This document shows, piece after piece, positions 48,970 through 60,932 of a DNA stretch of 64,000 nt; position 1 is the stretch's first letter; the number at the start of each line of letters is the position of its first letter. A program made the translations under genes and the position numbers. The notes under the pieces are model-generated. The model was not told the DNA's origin. It did not search any database and worked only from the letters and a program-made list of their open reading frames with translations. The stretch covers positions 11,067,501 through 11,131,500 of the forward strand of contig CM044880.1 in assembly GCA_024500155.1 (NCBI GenBank). The letters run 5' to 3'. The stretch is from Chenopodium formosanum (Eukaryota > Streptophyta > Magnoliopsida > Caryophyllales > Amaranthaceae).

Positions 48970-49885
48970 TTCGCAACGAGCACAACCCTTGTGTAGTTAT
49001 TTTTATTGTTGATATTGCGTATTAACTATTAAGTGATTTCTTATTAAGAGATATTTTCTCTGGAGATGGATCTATATTGGCGCCTTATAATGTGTGAAGT
49101 ACTCTTATTGAAACTTGAGACGCTTTGAATAATTTTTTGGCTTATTTGGGAGAGGAGCATCCAACCTCGCATTTGGTTGTACATTTTACATCCATGCTCA
49201 TTCAATCTCTTGTATTCGTTATATCTTGGATTAGATTTAAATATTTAATGGATTATCACAAATTCACAATCCACTTGGTATGAAAATTGAAGATAATGAA
49301 TAATGATCAAACTTGTTTGGGCCACATATTGGGATGGATCAATATATTGGCCTTAGTCAGGTTTAAACTGGGCCAAGGCCGATAAAATAAACTAGAGATC
49401 AAGTCCATGTGGATAAAAGCTCTATCAACGTATGAAATTTGGATTTTTGGAGTCTTTTTGTTTTTTTTTTTTTTAAAAAAAGGATTTTTGGACTTTAAAC
49501 TTTTTTTTTTTTAAGGACTTTAAACTTTTAAAAGGTCATATTAAGAATAGTGATATAACTTGGCCTTAGCCTAACGTGAATTGAAGCCCAACACGATGTT
49601 GTTTAGGTTAGAATTTTGAAGAAGGTGGCATGTTGCTTGATACTGAATAAGCTCTTGGGTAGGGATGTCAACAGAGCACTAGAATGGGTCGGATGTGAAT
49701 GCTGGTTTCTCCATTTTTTATTCTCCATCTTATCCACCCATATGAGTCACAAACTCACGACGGATACTGAATTCATACCCATCTCCACCCCACCTCCCAC
49801 TTGGATATCCACCCTGCACTTAGTACATACCCACCTTACCAGTTACACAAGTCCACCACCTACTAACCCACTCCAAAATCCACCA

Positions 49886-49924
<39 letters not shown>

Positions 49925-50530
49925 ATGTCAAAGTTTAAACTTGTTTAAAAACCTAAGATAAAAAAAAAAACTTATTTAGTTCGGATAGGTCAAGTTGATC
50001 CGCATCATATTAAATCATTTAGAGTTATGGTCGAAAATTTATGAAAATTCATACCAATTTAAGTCATTGGTTTCGGGTTGGGTTAGTTTGGATGACTTAG
50101 TTCTATCATTATAGGCTTAATAAACGGTTCTTTCATTATAGGCTAATAGTAACTAGTTTTATGAGGTAAGAAAAGTTCAGATATAGGCACGACTCAGGTC
50201 CATTAAGGACATGTTAAACAAATCGATTAAGTTACAACTGATTTCGCATAGAGTCAATTTATCCGAATCAGTTTCGCTTTTACGTCATCCGTTCTAGGTG
50301 TAGGTTTTTAAATTTGATTACAATTTGGGTTGAAACAATATGGACACAACTAGTTTCGACCCTCCATACCCACACACAACACCAAAACGCTTATTACAGA
50401 AACCACAAGTCCAATTAAAAACAGCATCAATTTATCACAAACACAGGCCCAAAAATTGGATCATACCCTGAACACTCAACAATCCCAACGGTCAAAATAC
50501 CTGAAACCTCCGAATTCAAAAATCCAACAA
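48970..50530. other. Spacer upstream of the two-TM-protein gene
   Basis: Contains T runs near 49460, 49500 and 49887-49919 and otherwise unremarkable AT-rich sequence. The frame at 49616-49948 is proline/threonine-rich low complexity and is not supported as a gene. Confidence 0.5.
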
Positions 50531-50535
50531 ATCCC

Positions 50536-50545
50536 AATATAAATA
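50536..50545 (+). promoter_or_regulatory. Possible TATA box of the two-TM-protein gene
   Basis: AATATAAATA lies about 110 bases upstream of the ATG at 50647, leaving room for an 80-base 5' UTR. Motif and position only. Confidence 0.4.
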
Positions 50546-50646
50546 ATTTGCAACGGTCATTTTTCTCAATTGTAATAACATTTTCTGCATTCACTAAAAA
50601 AAACTCAGAAAGTTCTAAGATCCTAAAAAGAGAAAGCTTCAAAAAA

Positions 50647-53373
50647 ATGGAAGATCCTAAAAAGTATCTTTCTCCATCATCACCCAATTTTTCTCCTTCA
50701 GGTATTTCATTTGTTTTAATTTTACAAGTTAACTTCAATTCAATTGACTTCATTTTTATCGAAATTCTGAAGTTTAACACTGAATTTCTCCAATTAATTG
50801 CAGGAAACAATGAAAATTTGAGTGAATTCAATCGAAATTCAGAGCAAAGGAACAAGAAATTATTCATGGCACCCACAATTTCTACTGCTTCAAAGAATAT
50901 AACTCCCAACAAGAAGAAGATCTTAGCAGAGTGGAAACCGCCAAAAAAGGGTACAATTCATGATTCTAATCCTAGAAAATCTGTTTCAAAAATCCCATCA
51001 TTTTCTGATGATGAAGATGAATCTTTTGTTCTTGATTCTTCTGCTAATTCTACTACTACATTGCCTTATGATCCTCTCACCAATTATCTCTCTCCTCGGC
51101 CTAAATTCCTCCGGTATAACCCCAATCGAAAGCGAAAAATCGTGTTTCGAAAACAACTCGAAAGCAGTAGCAGTAGCAGTAGTAGCAGCAGTAGTAGTAC
51201 TGTTATTGTTAGCCCTAAAAGAAATTCTCTTGATTCTGAGAGTTCTTGTAATGTGATTGAAAGTGAGGAAAATCTTGATCAAGAAATGGAGGAGGAAGTT
51301 GAAGAAAAAGGAATGGGGTGGAAATGGGTGTTATTCAATTGGGTATTTGTGATTTCTGGGTTAATTTTCAGTACCATGTATATTTCTTCAATGGATAATT
51401 CTGCTGCAATTTACTCAGAAAAAATTGAATTTCAAGATTTGGGGAATTTAACTTCTGGGGTTGTTGCATTGAGGGATTCAAGGTGTATCAATTCTGGTGG
51501 ATATTGGGTGTCTGAATATGATGCTAAATCAGAAATTAGAGGGGAAATCTTGGGAAGATTGGAGGAAAATCAAGTACCCTTTAAACCTGAAGAGGAAAAT
51601 TTGAATGTTGAGTTCAATTATGAGATTTACTCAGAAAAAATTGGGGTTTTTGAGGCTTTTCATCAAAATATAAAGGATTTTGATGGTGTTTCGGCTGAGA
51701 AAAATGAAGAAAATGAACCTATTAAACCTGAAGAGGAAAATTTGGATGTTGAGTTCAATTTTGAGTTTGATTATTCAGAAAATTTTAGGGCTTTGAGAAG
51801 TTTTCCAAAAGTCAAGGATTTTGATGGTGTTTTTCCTGAGAAAAATGTGGAAAATGAAGACATCAATGTTGCTGAACCTAAAAATGAAGAGGAAAATCTG
51901 GTTTCTGATGCACCTACTGCTGTTCCTGAACCCCAATTGGTTGATTTGGAAGAGAAAATTCATGAAATAGCAGAAAATAAGGTAGAAATTGTTGATGGTA
52001 GTCATGAAATTGATGATCAGAATGACATGAAAATAACCCAAATGAAATTCATTTGGATGATTGGATTATCTTGGTTGGTTGTGGTGGGTTTGACAGTATT
52101 GGTGTGTTTTCGCAAGAAGTGTAAGAGGGCTTTTACAAAGGCTACTGCTTCATATAGGGTGAGAAGTTCTGCAGCTGTAAATGAAGGAAGGATCAGTTTT
52201 AGACCAAAATGTCAGATAAACAATTATTTGACAGGTGGTGTTGATGAGACTAGGGTGGATAGGGAGAAGACTCCAACACTTAGAAGAAGGATTCCGGAGT
52301 TGAAGCAGCTCGGTGAGGTTGAATTCGGAGGCGAATTCAGTGGTGGGATGCAGAAGAGGGGAGAAAGTGTGTTTGCTGTGACTGATGAAAGAAGGGCAAA
52401 GAAGAGTAAGGTATCTAGTTCTGCTTCAGAGTCTGCTAAGCAAGAGGTATGGCCTTAATTTCTTGTTTTGAGTTATGATTTGTGTGGAATTTCTTGGCCT
52501 TAATTTCTTGTTTTGAGTTATAATTTGTGTGGAATTTCTTGGCCTTAATTTCTTGTTTTGAGTTATAATTTGTGTGCTTCATAATATATTTTAGAAGGTT
52601 ATTTTGTTATGTGTATGATATCATAGTTAGAATAAGCTAAACATAAACTTCTTTGGTGTTAAGCTGATCATTGTTACTGACTGTTACACTTTCCTCAATT
52701 TGATTGTTTGCAGTATTTAGATAGTGAATTTAGCTAATTATACTCTGATATTGATGAGCTAAGAACACATATATGGCGGATATTTAGTTTGTTAAATAAT
52801 TCTGTAGTTCTGATAATCACATAGAGAAAAAACCTTAATATAATGCCTCTTTAGATCATAATTCATACTTAATATAATGCTTCTTTAGATCATGATTAGT
52901 TTGAGACTGTTTCTGAGTCTCCTTGGTTGTTATGTTATCTCATGCCTAAGTACATAGATCCATGAATGCCTAGTGTGAGAGGCACCTCCATACATAAGTT
53001 TGATACACATGAGTCCGAGTAGCATATTCCTAGACTTCCAATGCCAACTACAAGAACTAGTAGCAGATAAATACCAACAATTACCAACTCTTTAGGAATG
53101 CACCTTGCTTTAGTGTTGCAAACAATGTTGTGTACAGAATGTAACTTGTTTAATGTGATTGAGCATTGTTGTTTATACAAAACCAATATAACAAATCCTG
53201 TTCTAATTTCAGCAATACATAATTGCTTATGTATGCACTTGTGCAAAGGATGATCATGGCCTAACGAACTCGTTTACAAAAATCTTAAACAGGATGTCAA
53301 AGAGGAAGGGACAGGGACAGCATTAAGGCGATCGCAACGACTCCGGGCGGCTAAAGGAATTGCATCTCCATGA
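50647..53373 (+). CDS. Uncharacterised plant protein with two predicted membrane helices
   Basis: Exons 50647-50701, 50804-52446, 53293-53373; 592 aa. The start ATG at 50647 (MEDPKKYLSPSSPNFSPSG) follows an A-rich leader. Intron 1 is 102 nt with no stop in frame, so unspliced RNA stays open. Residues 40-60 hold MAPTISTASKN followed by KKKILAEW, a motif I recall from an uncharacterised plant transmembrane family. Then come basic RKRKIVFRK, a serine run, a hydrophobic segment WVLFNWVFVISGLIF (about 192-206), an acidic central region with an internal duplication, a second hydrophobic segment FIWMIGLSWLVVVGLTVLVC (about 434-453), and a basic C-terminus with RRSQRLRAAKG. Function unknown. The acidic middle would lie on one side of a membrane and both basic ends on the other. 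Confidence 0.8.
52450..52590. repeat. Intronic minisatellite, 45-bp unit, three copies
   Basis: A unit beginning GGCCTTAATTTCTTGTTTTG starts at about 52451, 52496 and 52541, nearly identical. It lies immediately after the donor of intron 2 of the two-TM-protein gene. Confidence 0.9.
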
Positions 53374-55180
53374 AGCTGTAAACAACATTTTGGTGGCTAT
53401 GTCCAACCTTAAGCATAACCAGAAGCTGCATATTTCAGTGCTTTCCTGCTGAAATTTACTTTAGATAGTCTGAATTCTCAACATTTGCAAAGTTAGGCCT
53501 TATTTTTTTTTAGAAAGTTGGGTTTAATCCGTACTAGTTTATGATCATAATGATCATATTTGATATACTTTTATTATGTAGTAAAAGTGCAATAATTCTA
53601 GGACTATATTTGATAGTGACTGACCAATGTTTGCCTTTTTTTAGTGAATTGGCTTACTAATCTTATCCTTGTGATTTTTTTCCCCCAATTTTTTGGACCA
53701 CATCAAAAGTTGCCTTATAATTTGCCTTTTTTGTCAACGAAGGTGCACGCAAATTTCGCAGATAAAATTGTATGAAAAGTTGGGATGAATTGGAATCCAT
53801 TTTCAGGAAAAAAAAAACAAAACAAAACAAAAAAAAACAAAAATACAAAAGAAGAAAGGTAGACTTTAAATACTGTGTGTCCGCACCATGTTTCCTTGTA
53901 GCCTTTATATTGATGCATTGTTGCTGCACGTTAATAACTGAAGCAAATGTTTACCAAGCGATGGTATATATCATTTCATATTATACTTTTACATTATCAT
54001 TGTAGTAAAAATTATCATGTTTTGGATGAATATTTACATCGTGATATAAAATTATACCACGAGTGTTGATGCTCTAAGAATGTCAATTAGATAAAAAAGT
54101 TAGAATATTTGTATCTTATTTTTCTAAAGAAAAAGTTTCGAAATTAGTGGATGATGAGCCTCCTGCATGTCCCCTTTGTTTAGCTCCTGTTCATGTCAAC
54201 AAACTGTAGAATATTGTTAAGAGTGTATGGTTCGGAATATAACTTTTATGTTTATCAAGTAAGATTTGGGTCTAATGGTGAAGGTTGATCTCATCATATA
54301 CATAGTGATTCATTTGGTAGTTGCATGCTTAGACCATCTCACTTTTGTTGTTAAACGATGTCTTGAAAGTAGAAACTAACCATGTCCTTAGTTTTGAACA
54401 GTATCACTTTATGGTTCAACAAGGTATAGTTTTAGGTAGGGCTTTGCACAATAGGTTAACCATACTGTTTATTTTTAACGATACCGTTAACCGTTATGTC
54501 AGTTACTTAAAAATACAAGCCGTAATCGTACTATTAAGGACCGGCAGTTGACTGTTCCTAACGAGCGGTCTGGTTACAAGGTTAATCGTTACCCATTTAA
54601 TAAATTTTAAATCAACATTGTAATGCACTTCCAAAAGTTGCAAACTTTCGATTCTAATAAAATTTTTAAAATAAACAATAAAAAGTCATGTTCCAATTAA
54701 GAAAACAAACCTATAAACCAAATACATTACAAAGTTTTAATTACTACAGAGTATTTTTTTTGTTTAAAAAAGCATAACGAGACACATGATTTAATTAATG
54801 ATATTAGTGATATTACTCATATTAATTAAATCATCATCTTCAAATTAACAGATTGGCAGACCAACAAGCTAAAAGATCAAATTGCATAATCAATCATCCA
54901 AAATTATATATTTTTTTCCAAAAATATGTATTATTATAAAATTGTAACTTGTAATCATAATTGTAACACTTAACCGCTATATTTAGCGGTTTGGTTAACC
55001 GTAACTGTTTAATTTAAATGGTACGATTAATTAACCGTTTAAATAAGTCAGTTATACCGGTTTAGGTATGTGTTCTCTAGTAAGGGTTTAAAAGTTTTTT
55101 TTTTTATTTTTTTTTTTGACAAGACGAACTAAAAAAGAAAAACCAACAACCAACAAACCAAACTAAAAGGACCACAGTAA
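53374..55180. other. Spacer downstream of the two-TM-protein gene
   Basis: The first several hundred bases should hold that gene's 3' UTR. Around 54430-55075 there are repeated GTTAACCGTTA / ACCGTTTAA words at both ends suggesting a decayed inverted-repeat element, but I could not define its ends. Confidence 0.45.
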
Positions 55181-55304
55181 TATCCGACGTTGACGAGCCT
55201 GAAGAGCAGGGTTTAAAAGTTGACAAACCAAAAATTGATCTTGTTTCTTCTTTGCCTTACCCCGGCCCGCTTCCGTACACATGGGAAGTACGCTCTGCTT
55301 TTTT

Positions 55305-55545
55305 TACCCATGCAGGATTTTCTAGGAGATTTATTGAAGGTTTATCCAAGTCTCCAAGATTGCCCAATCCTTGTGCAAATTACTCCAAAAAGATGTGGTT
55401 CGGAGTTTCTTTTTGATGAGGAATGCAAGAAGGCATTTGATTAGTTGAAGAACAAGTTGGTCACAACACCAATCTTGCAACCATCTAACTGGAAGCTTCC
55501 GTTTGAACAGATGTGCGATGCTTCTAACCAATCTCCTAACAAAGT
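55305..55545 (+). pseudogene. gypsy-type pol fragment (reverse transcriptase to RNase H)
   Basis: One frame reads HAGFSRRFIEGLSKS and, after a frame change, FDEECKKAFD, stop, LKNKLVTTPILQPSNWKLPF and CDASNQ. This is the order seen where gypsy reverse transcriptase passes into RNase H. Frameshifts and the internal stop make it a dead remnant. Nothing recognisable remains on the left apart from low-complexity debris. Confidence 0.75.
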
Positions 55546-55786
55546 AACCCCCGTAATAATTGGTCATACTATGTAGTCAGTTTTTTTTTTTTTTTATTAA
55601 GTTTAAGATTATTGTAATCGAAAAAAACTCTATTATGAAATCATGCACACATCATATCCATATTGTGCAAGTACCTCGTAATACAATGCATACGGTTATG
55701 GTAGAGAAAATTAGTCGAGTTTATTGAACTCAATTATTATGTGAAGTGCATTATGTACCTGACCAAATGACCTGAACCGTAAACAA

Positions 55787-56603
55787 TCTAATATATATAT
55801 ATAAAGGGGAGTTTTTCCCCGAGTTTTTAGAGAGCCACGTAGGATGTATTTTTCTTAACGCGCCATGTAGAATTATAAATTTAAGTTGTAGCCAATTAAA
55901 TAATAGATTATTAATTTCTTTTACAATTTAATAATTCAAATGCCACGTAAGCAAAATTAACGAATGAGATTTTAAAGTTTAAATTAATTAAATACAAAAT
56001 ATTATCTTTTGAGATTAGGAATTTTATCTAATATTTTAAAAATAATATAATAACAACTTTTTAAAAAGATTATTAATTTCTTTTACAATTTAATAATTCA
56101 AATGTCACGTAAGCAAAATTGACGAATGAGATTTTAAAGTTTAAATTAATTAAATACAAAATATTATCTTTTGAGATTAGGAATTTTATCTAATATTTTA
56201 AAAATAATATAATAACAACTTTTTAAAAATTATTTTTAAAAAATATACTAACAAATCGTGCATCGCACGGGCTTCATAAAGGGGAGTTTTTTCTCGAGTT
56301 TTTAGAGAGCCACTTAGAATCTAATTTTCTTAGTGCGTCATGTAGGATTATAAATTTAAGTTGTAACCAATTAAATAAGAGATTATTGATTTCATTTACA
56401 ATTAAATAATTCAAACGCCACGTAACCAAAATTGACGAATGAAATTTTTAAGTTTAAATTAATTAAATACAAAATATTAATTTTGAGATTAAAAATTATA
56501 TCTAATATTTTAAAACTAATATAGTAACAATTATAATCACATATATGAAAAATATTTTGTAAGAAAATACTAACAAACTGTACATCGCACGGGCTTCATC
56601 TAG
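55787..56603 (+). mobile_element. Tandem Helitron-like copies
   Basis: Starts TCTAATATATATATA after A and ends with a hairpin-like ACATCGCACGGGCTTCAT then CTAG before T, the Helitron A-TC...CTAG-T layout. Internally, CGTGCATCGCACGGGCTTCA at about 56258 is another 3' end, directly followed by a second AAAGGGGAGTTTTTTCTCGAG start. A segment of about 160 bases is repeated nearly identically (about 55905-56063 and 56064-56230), with a diverged third copy after 56370. Confidence 0.7.
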
Positions 56604-56819
56604 TAGGTAATATGGATTACCCAAGCAAAAATTTACTTGAATCAAATCGACCCAACCCGAGAAATCAAATACACCCGAAATTGATCGATGTCCCTTGTTG
56701 CCCATTGGAAATATACCGACCTAACCCAACTAGTACCCGATTACCTATTGTTTACAGTTCAACTTATATCCGACTACCTATTATTTATGGTTCGGGAAAA
56801 CTAATGATTTCAATCATAG

Positions 56820-56960
56820 ACTACTTAGTTTTCTTATGGGAACATTGATACCTATTGACTTCTAACCTTTAATGAAGTCCGGCATCCTTACTACTTAGTT
56901 TTCTTATGGGAACATTGATATCTATTGACTTCTAACCTTTAATGAAGTCCGTCATCCTTA
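56820..56960. repeat. Tandem duplication, unit about 70 bp
   Basis: CTACTTAGTTTTCTTATGGG begins two adjacent, almost identical units (about 56820 and 56890), differing at a couple of bases. The second abuts the inverted-repeat element at right. Confidence 0.85.
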
Positions 56961-57619
56961 AAATTTATACAAATTTTGTATGTGGCTGGTCACATAGTGC
57001 GGCAAGGGTTACTTATAGGGTGTTACTGGTTTTGTCAGGGGTTACTTGTAGGTGTTAATTATATTTTGGGGTTACTTGTATGGGTGTTACTGGTTTGATC
57101 AGGGTTACTTGTAAGGTGTTACTGGTTTTGTCATGGGTTACTTGTAGGTGTTACTTGTATTCTGGGGTTACTTGTATGGGTGTTACTGATTTTGGTCAGG
57201 GTTACTTGTAGGGTGGTACTGGTTTTGTCAGGGGTTACTTGTAGGTGTTACTTGTATTATAGGGTTACTTGTATGGGTGTTACTGGTTTTGGCCGGGGTT
57301 ACTTGTAGGGTGTTACTAGTTTTGTCAGGGGTTATTTATAGGTATTACTTGTATTCTAGGTTTACTTGTATAGGTATTACTGATTTTGATCAGGGGTTAC
57401 TTGTAGGGTGTTACTGGTTTGGTATGAGATTTTGGTCTGGAGTTATTTGTAGGAGTTACTCAGAATACAAGTAACAGATACAAGTAACCCCACGATACAA
57501 GTAACTCATACAAGTAACCTCACAATACAAGTAACATCCTACAAGTAACCCCAAAATACAAGTAACCCGTGCCGCACCATGTGGCTTGCCACACTAAAAA
57601 AACTTCTGTAAAATTTATT
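56961..57619. mobile_element. Inverted-repeat element filled with GGTTACTTGTA minisatellite
   Basis: The left end (about 56961-57010) and the reverse complement of the right end (about 57562-57618) share AAATTTTAC/TAC, GTGGC, CACAT(A/G)GTGCGGCA and GGGTTAC in order. Between them GGTTACTTGTA and GGTGTTACTGGTTTTG alternate about a dozen times on the plus strand. After about 57455 the repeats continue in reverse orientation (TACAAGTAACCCC). The whole is a large palindrome. Superfamily unknown. Confidence 0.7.
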
Positions 57620-57659
57620 GTGCAACGGCTTCAAGTTATCCCAAAATCTATAACTATTA

Positions 57660-59969
57660 AAAGTGAGAACTTGGCAAAGTTGGGATCCCCTTAGTAATAG
57701 TGTGGTGACTATTTTGCCCCTCAAAAAGTACAAATACTATTTTGCCCTTATATGCTTTTTGGTGATTTGTTTCTTTGTTGTTTGCTCTGCCAGGATGCTG
57801 AGGTGGCGATGGCTTTCTGTATGAGCTGGCTTGGTATTCGGGGTGGTGGACAGGTGGCGGCTGGAATGCACACCTGTCGCTCTCGTGGTTCTCTTCATGC
57901 AGGGTTTGCATTGCTTATGGTGTTCTGCATGTATAGGGGAGTAGAAGTGTATTAGGATTATGAGTGTTTTAGGAATTGTGTAATGGGATTATTCCACTTA
58001 GTTAACAATTTTTTCGTGAGATTTTGTTGTTGCACATTGTAATTAGATCGGATTAAATGTACTGTTTTGCTGAGTTTGTAGTGTTTTCATTCCTTTTAAG
58101 GATTGCTAGGTTAGATGATGATATTATGTTGTGTAACATGGGATTATTGTATTTAGGTGTAAAGTTTAAGCAATTCCTTTCATGAAATTTATTGTTGTGT
58201 CTTGTAAAAAGTAGAATTAAATTTAGATTGGTTAGTTAAGTTTGCAATGTTTAGATTTCTTTAACAATTGCTAAATCAAGTGCTAATATTGTGTGCTGTT
58301 GCATTTGTGTTTGCGATTAGTGAGTGCTTAGGAGGCTGCTTATATATTTATAATTGTTTTGATTTTATGTGGCTGAGTGTTCAGCTTAATTGAGCCTTAG
58401 TGTTATTGGTTGCTTTTGTTTTGGGCGGTGCTGCTATGCTCAGGGTATGATCAGGCGTGCTAGCAGTTACCAATGCCTTTTGTGTTCTTTTTAAGGCTTT
58501 GTGTGTTGAATTTGACATTTAGAGCATGGCGGTGTGAGTTGGGCGGCTTAACCTGCTGGAGTCAGTTTCAAACTCACTGGTTATTTCCTTTATCCACTGG
58601 TTTACTGGGTGTTCTGTGTTTCAAACTCACTGGCTATTTCCTTTATCCACTGGTTTACTGGGTGTTCTGTGTTAGTAATGATGAATATTGGGTATTCCTT
58701 TGATTTTATTTTCTGCTGCATTACATGATTATGCTTAGCAAGTTTTAAGTCAGCTATATATAATTGTTTTTTAGAAAAAAAAAATAACAAAAGATTGGGA
58801 TTATAAATAAGGGCTGCATTCAGTGAGTGAGGGCAGGAAGAGAGAAAGCAAGGACCACTGTACAAGGTTGGACCATACATTGAGGTTGAGGTATATAAAT
58901 TTAAGCCTAATTATTTTTTTAAAAAAATTTGCTAGAATTTTATGATGAACAAGCTTTGCTGTTTTGTGTTTGGGGTGTAAATATTAGCTTTGTTTGGTTT
59001 GGAGTCATGCTCCATGGTTATCAAGATCTCTATTTTACAAGCTCATTGTCCATACTTGCATTGCTTCAGTTGGATTGCTTGGATGGACATGGCAATTGTG
59101 GCTTCTGCTGGTTTGCTGTTCAAGTCCTGCTGCCTTTGCATGCTGGTCAAGTATTGCGTGTTTCTTTTCTTTTGCTGCTGGAGTAAGTTTTCTCACCTTT
59201 GGTACATTTGCTGGCTTGCTATACTCTTGATCAGTGGTTGTCTGGTTTGTTTCTGTTTGGGTTTGGTGGTCAGTTTTGTGGAATGTTTTGTTAGTTATAA
59301 TGCTGTGTTTTGAGGATTCTGTCTGAGTGCTGATGCTTTTTTTGTGTGTGTTTTTTTTGACAGGTTTTGTTAACTCCACATTCAGGAGACAAGTGTTCTG
59401 TGAGTATCTTTGTAGTCTGTTAGTGTATGCAGCTTTGTTTGTGTGCAGCATGTTGTTGGTATTTTAAGATTTTAGGGGTGTGGTGAGATTTTTTTATTAA
59501 TGCATGCCTATTTTAATGCTTGCTGTGTTGTGGTCTGGTTTGCAGTTCATGTTTTGCCTTAAAATATAGGATTATATGCTTTGTTTGAATATAGTGATAT
59601 AGTTTTGTGATGTGGTGTGCAATTTGTGGTGCTTTAGACAATTTAGGCAATTAATCAGGCCTTATTTGAGACAATTTGTGCAAGCAGTTAGGACTTGTTT
59701 ACTTGTAGGCTGCAGCTTGGCTGCTTGGGCTCCTTAAATGTGTTCTTTTTTGTTGAAAGCATACCTTTAAAATGCATGGGTTATGTGATCGCTTTAAGAG
59801 GGTTGGATTTGATTAGGTTCATGCTTTGGTTCTACAGCCTTTGGCCTAGGGAGGGATTTTTTTTTGCATTTTAGTTTAGCTTCAGTGAGGAAACTTAGTC
59901 TTCTTTATATGTGTCCGAGGACCTGGTTGTTCTGGTTTCCTGATACGCAGTTTTCTATACGGACAGGTC
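57660..59969. other. T/G-rich leader region left of the Helitron ORFs
   Basis: Base composition differs from the AT-rich spacers: long TG-rich stretches and few A runs on the plus strand, as in long plant 5' UTR introns. It may be the promoter and leader of the Helitron that follows; the exact 5' end (TC) could not be placed. No ORF here is convincing. Confidence 0.45.
58566..58672. repeat. Tandem duplication, 53-bp unit
   Basis: TTTCAAACTCACTGG starts two consecutive units that differ at about one position, containing TTTATCCACTGGTTTACTGG. Recent duplication. Confidence 0.9.
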
Positions 59970-60932
59970 ATGGCCAACCATCCTCGGAACGTATCTATTT
60001 CCTACCAGTGTTTGCTGAATCAGGTTGTAGCGTGTTTGGAGTTGCCATCTCCTCTGTACACTTTGTCTGTAAATGGTGGAAATGCTGTTGAGCTGCACCT
60101 GGATACGGGTGACGTGTTAGGGCCCTATGTGTACAATGGTGGCCCTGCTGATACCCTCAAAGCCTCCATTGAAAAGGCATCTGAACAGGCTGTTAGGGGA
60201 TTAAGGGCTGAGTTTGGTGTTCAAGTTGATGATTGTTCGAGTGACAGGATTGGCAGGCTAGAGCGTTGTGGTTTCTTGTATGAGATGAAACGGTTGGGGT
60301 TGGAATCTATTGAAAATCCTAATGGGAAGGCACCTATAAGGTGGCCTTCTGTTTCAAATCAGAAACGCAGTGAAAAGTATGTCTGCATTGATTACTTAGA
60401 TGTTTTGCGTGCTTTGGCTGCTGAGACTGGTGCCAGTATCTCATCAGTTGAAGCTCTTGAAATAGCTGACAAGAAGTGTATTGCTTGGCTTACAATATGC
60501 AGACCATACTCTTTTGGTGGTTTAGAGTGCATATACAGTTCGCTGACTGGGAAATGTAAGACTGCTGTTCAAGATGCAGCAAAGAAAGGAGTAGACTTTT
60601 TATGCTCAAGCTACAATTTGAACATTGTGGATTTAAATCATGCAAATGTGATTTATGCTGGGATTAAGTGTGCTCTGGCAAAGGAGAGTTTTATGGCGGT
60701 TAAGGAACGTGTCTTGGGTGTTCAGCAACCGTTGCATTTGCCTCCGTTTTTCACCGCAGCTGAGTGCAGCACTCCTAAATCTGCTGCCCACCAGTTAAAA
60801 CCTTCTAGCTGTCCCCCATTTGCGCCACGGAAGCCTAGATCGCGCCCCAACAAAGCTTCCCGGGCTACTTTGACTCCTGTTGCAGTCCCTGAAGACTTAG
60901 AGCTTGTGTTTAAGCGCAGGAAATTAGAATAG
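59970..60932 (+). CDS. Helitron accessory ORF with two dsRBD-like modules
   Basis: An uninterrupted 320-codon frame starts at ATG 59970 (MANHPRNVSISYQCLL) and ends with basic FKRRKLE. I do not recognise a named protein. Two regions resemble the double-stranded-RNA-binding fold. The first runs SYQCLLNQVVACLELPSPLY (about 10-30) to ASEQAVRGL near 65-75. The second runs from about 136 (YVCIDYLDVLRALAAE) to GKCKTAVQDAAKKGVDFL near 190-210. Both end with a similar helix plus a short strand (FGVQVDD / YNLNIVDL). The C-terminal 70 residues are Pro/Arg/Lys-rich with a probable nuclear signal. It lies about 0.9 kb upstream of, and in the same orientation as, the Helitron Rep region, so it is likely a product of the same element. 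It does not look like the RPA-type accessory protein known from some Helitrons. Role unknown. Confidence 0.6.
   Translation: MANHPRNVSISYQCLLNQVVACLELPSPLYTLSVNGGNAVELHLDTGDVLGPYVYNGGPADTLKASIEKASEQAVRGLRAEFGVQVDDCSSDRIGRLERCGFLYEMKRLGLESIENPNGKAPIRWPSVSNQKRSEKYVCIDYLDVLRALAAETGASISSVEALEIADKKCIAWLTICRPYSFGGLECIYSSLTGKCKTAVQDAAKKGVDFLCSSYNLNIVDLNHANVIYAGIKCALAKESFMAVKERVLGVQQPLHLPPFFTAAECSTPKSAAHQLKPSSCPPFAPRKPRSRPNKASRATLTPVAVPEDLELVFKRRKLE

Noticed and set aside
49616..49948. 110-codon plus-strand frame
   Set aside because: Proline/threonine-rich and ends in a T run; no family similarity.
50548..50646. Earlier start of the two-TM protein
   Set aside because: The frame is open but starts with TTG and lies in the presumed 5' UTR; the first ATG in good context is 50647.
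54430..55075. Complete inverted-repeat transposon
   Set aside because: Repeated TTAACCG words are present at both sides, but no consistent terminal repeat or target duplication could be found.
57010..57560. CRISPR-like regular repeats
   Set aside because: Units are adjacent variants of a minisatellite without unique spacers, in a plant context.
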